From CAYWNA01 sp964459305 (GTDB lineage Bacteria > Planctomycetota > Planctomycetia > Pirellulales > Pirellulaceae), in contig CAYWNA010000035.1 in assembly GCA_964459305.1 (NCBI GenBank), forward strand, positions 1 to 64,000: a stretch of 64,000 nucleotides of DNA, written 5' to 3'. The translations under genes and the position numbers were made by a program. The notes beneath the pieces were generated by a model that ran no database searches, was not told where the DNA came from, and worked only from the letters and a program-made list of their open reading frames with translations. Of this stretch, positions 62,041 through 64,000 are shown in pieces; the stretch's first letter is position 1; every line of letters begins with the position of its first letter.

Positions 62041-62232
62041 CACGACGCGCAGATTGCCCTTGCTGCCGTGTTAAGCGTCGAAAGTAGGCCTGCAACAGTC
62101 AAATTCGCATTTGGCTCCAGTCGCCGATTCGCTATACTCCCCGCCCTTCTAAACACGTCTTTGCCGCAAGTCTTGCGGCCGGCAGGAATGATGGTGTCCT
62201 GCCACCGTGGGCCTGTTCTTGTCTTTGAAACG

Positions 62233-63384
62233 ATGCATCGAGTTGCGAAAAAGAACGTTGCTGCCGCTTTCCTGTTGCACCTTCTGCTAGGCTTGCTGGC
62301 AGGCTGTGGAACCACAAAAACGCGGTCCGCTAGCGACCAGTTGCTGATGTCCGACGCCGTGGACCGTACCGTCGCCCAGATCGACTTCAGCGTCTTTTCC
62401 GACCAAAAGGTGTACTTCGACGCGACGTACGTCAAGACACTCAAAGGATTTGGCTTCGTCAATGCGGACTACGTCATTAGTTCGTTACGTCAGCAGATAG
62501 TGGCTGCGGGCTGTTTGATTCAGGACGACGAGAAGGACGCGGACTTTGTGCTCGAAGCTCGTGTTGGAACGCTCGGTACAGACGGGCACAACGTGACGTA
62601 CGGAATCCCGGCCAGCACAGGTCTGACCGACGCGGCGTCGTTGTTGCCCAGCGTCCCACGAATCCCCATGATTCCTGAAATCTCGATTGCCAGGAAAGAG
62701 GACTACAAAGGCGCGGCAAAAATCGGCGTCTTTGCCTACCATCGAGAAACCAAACGTCGCATCTGGCAATCCGGTATCGCGATGGCTACCAGCAGTGCGA
62801 ATGACGCTTGGGTACTCGGCGCGGGGCCCATCCAGTATGGCACGATTTATGACGAGACTCGTTTTGCCGGCGATCGCATTTGGAGGCCGTGGGGAAAGAA
62901 GAAGAAAGACGACGAGCCATCGCATCGTGTGGTGTCTTACTATGAGGAGGTGGACTTCGAGAAACGCGCCGAGCAGCAGGCGGCGTCGGAGATGGGGGAC
63001 CAAGGCACCGGCGGCTCCGCACGGCAGATGCCGGGAGCCCCACGGTTGCTTCCGCGCCACCTGGATGCTCATGCCACCCCGGTGCTACCAAGAGATTCAC
63101 AAATCATTACGGATGAGCCAAGTCCGCCGCCGCCAGCAAAACCTCCGCCATCAGCGAAACCTAACCCATCGCCGAAGCCACCACTGCCAGCGGAACCCAA
63201 GCCATCGCCGAAACCCTCCCCGCCGACGGAATCTAAGCCACCCCCAAAGCCCCCATCAACACCGAAACCCAAGCCATCACCGGTGACACCTAAGCCATCG
63301 CCGAAGCCTCCATCGTTGGCAGAGCCCAAACCGTCAGCGAAACCCGCATCGCCTGCGCAATCTCCGGCACCAAGCGCAAAGTGA
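62233..63384 (+). CDS. lipoprotein with Pro/Lys/Ser-rich tail
   Basis: 383 residues from ATG 62233; a longer frame adds 55 residues. The signal LLLGLLAGCG has a lipobox with Cys at about residue 25. The globular part has DRTVAQIDFSVFSDQKVYFD and ADFVLEARVGTLGTDGHNVT, a DUF6655-like family in planctomycetes. The last about 85 residues are a repeat of Pro-Lys-Pro-Ser units, probably an extended spacer in the envelope. Function unknown. Confidence 0.75.
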   Translation: MHRVAKKNVAAAFLLHLLLGLLAGCGTTKTRSASDQLLMSDAVDRTVAQIDFSVFSDQKVYFDATYVKTLKGFGFVNADYVISSLRQQIVAAGCLIQDDEKDADFVLEARVGTLGTDGHNVTYGIPASTGLTDAASLLPSVPRIPMIPEISIARKEDYKGAAKIGVFAYHRETKRRIWQSGIAMATSSANDAWVLGAGPIQYGTIYDETRFAGDRIWRPWGKKKKDDEPSHRVVSYYEEVDFEKRAEQQAASEMGDQGTGGSARQMPGAPRLLPRHLDAHATPVLPRDSQIITDEPSPPPPAKPPPSAKPNPSPKPPLPAEPKPSPKPSPPTESKPPPKPPSTPKPKPSPVTPKPSPKPPSLAEPKPSAKPASPAQSPAPSAK

Positions 63385-63533
63385 CGCGATGTGGCAAATC
63401 ATGGGAGCAGATAGTCGCCGTGTTCTCCGAACTCGGTGCCTTCTCTCACCGACCTCGGAGGGGATGGCGACAAACGCAACAGCTATTTCTCGGCCGATCC
63501 TAACGCGTTAGGCAAGCGGCAGATGAAAATCTA

Positions 63534-63596
63534 CCGTGGGATAGGCTTCCAGCCTGTCAAATATGCGGCCTGACAGGCTGGAAGCCTATCCCACGG
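63534..63596. repeat. perfect 26-bp inverted repeat
   Basis: Arms 63534-63559 and 63571-63596 are exact reverse complements with an 11-nt spacer; core CCGTGGGATAGGCTTCCAG. It is intergenic, about 150 bp past the lipoprotein stop. It may terminate transcription but lacks a T-run. Confidence 0.92.
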
Positions 63597-63727
63597 GTAC
63601 GCGAATTTCCGCCACTCGCGTTGGATTGAACGACGATGTTGTTTCGCCCTCGATCCTACAGTTGTTTCGACCTGGACAATTGAGACCGAGTGAAAGATGG
63701 TTTAGGATGCGTTCTGTGGCATCCGGA

Positions 63728-63855
63728 TATACCATCCGCGGACAAGTCTGACGTGTAGCCGAACTCGCCAGAGTTTGGTTTTTCCCTACGCAGGCCAAAG
63801 TCTGGCGACTTCGGCTACATGCGGAAAAATGTCAATCCTGGCCGCGGGTGGTATG
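63728..63855. repeat. 128-bp palindromic element, copy D
   Basis: Outer arms TATACCATCCGCGG (63728-63741) and CCGCGGGTGGTATG (63842-63855). Inner arms GTAGCCGAACTCGCC... (63755-63778) and 63795-63818 match 22 of 24. Its orientation is opposite to copy C and its length is identical. Confidence 0.9.
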
Positions 63856-63943
63856 GCTTCCTGCCTTGGTTGAAGACGCCACAGATCTCTCAGTCGGATT
63901 TGATGTCCAGCAGCTACAACCATCAACATGCGAGGGCTTCACG

Positions 63944-64000
63944 ATGAGCATTCACAAGACTGTCTATGTTGTCGCTTTGGCCAGCCTATGCCTTGTCCCC
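63944..64000 (+). CDS. start of a secreted protein, cut by the window end
   Basis: Nineteen codons from ATG 63944, preceded by GAGGG, read MSIHKTVYVVALASLCLVP, the beginning of a signal peptide. The rest lies beyond the window, so nothing more can be said. Confidence 0.5.
   Translation, partial: MSIHKTVYVVALASLCLVP

Noticed and set aside
1..64000. CRISPR array, tRNA, rRNA
   Set aside because: No evenly spaced direct repeats with unique spacers, no tRNA cloverleaf and no rRNA core sequence were recognised by eye; a covariance search was not possible.

Overview
The window reads as chromosomal DNA of a planctomycete, probably near Pirellulales. This is an inference from gene content, not a phylogeny. 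Typical planctomycete traits are three secreted sulfatases, a very large Ser/Thr kinase fused to a formylglycine-generating-enzyme-like and a LamG domain, a Tat-exported Gfo/Idh/MocA oxidoreductase, heme-binding (CxxCH) propeller proteins with LamG/FN3 tails, DUF1559-type and short 'QFxLRxLL' membrane proteins, few operons, and many dispersed palindromic repeats. Genes lie on both strands. Housekeeping genes are limited to purN, purH, aat and one HtrA-type protease.

Layout: 0-4 kb holds a TetR regulator with a candidate operator, followed on the same strand by a DUF1566-EF-hand-sulfatase fusion. A roughly 1 kb stretch without a recognisable gene follows. 4.9-13.2 kb (+) holds a HEAT-repeat protein overlapping a Tat Gfo/Idh/MocA oxidoreductase, relics of an Ada-type HTH and of a transposase, a coupled pair of uroporphyrinogen-decarboxylase-family proteins, and a CPBP membrane protease carrying an in-frame palindrome. 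13.2-16.4 kb (-) holds a ceramidase-like and a five-bladed-propeller glycosidase-like protein. 16.4-19.8 kb is a mobile-element island: kinase relics flank REP-type palindromes, a decayed IS200-type (RAYT-like) transposase and an intact IS4-family insertion sequence that has landed inside a REP unit. 19.7-24.5 kb holds a UPF0175/DUF3368 toxin-antitoxin pair and the giant kinase. 25-31 kb holds a frameshifted glycosidase-like gene, a HAD phosphatase, purN and purH (divergent), and a sulfatase. 31-41 kb holds an ECF sigma relic, a DUF1961 relic, an alpha/beta-hydrolase-like protein, a heparinase-like gene split at an ATGA overlap, and a DUF4091 protein. 41-51 kb holds a zinc-ribbon protein, a penicillin acylase, a three-gene MerR/NarI-like/DsrK-like redox operon, and an exported methyltransferase-PQQ propeller fusion. 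51-59 kb holds a PIN-type toxin-antitoxin pair, a third sulfatase overlapping a truncated DUF1559-like gene, an antitoxin-like gene whose HNH partner has been almost wholly deleted, and a 1229-residue three-heme propeller protein distantly like hydrazine-synthase alpha. 59-64 kb holds a small membrane protein, an HtrA-like protease, aat, a Pro-rich lipoprotein, repeats, and the start of one more secreted protein.

Working together: most of the exported proteins (sulfatases, propeller glycosidase-like, heparinase-like, DUF4091, DUF1961, ceramidase-like) fit breakdown of sulfated glycans and lipids, but they are scattered singletons rather than one locus. The best candidates for something little described are the MerR/NarI/DsrK operon with a ten-cysteine regulator, the 128-bp palindromic element present in four copies, the in-frame palindrome and heptamer repeats inside coding genes, and the nested REP/RAYT/IS island.
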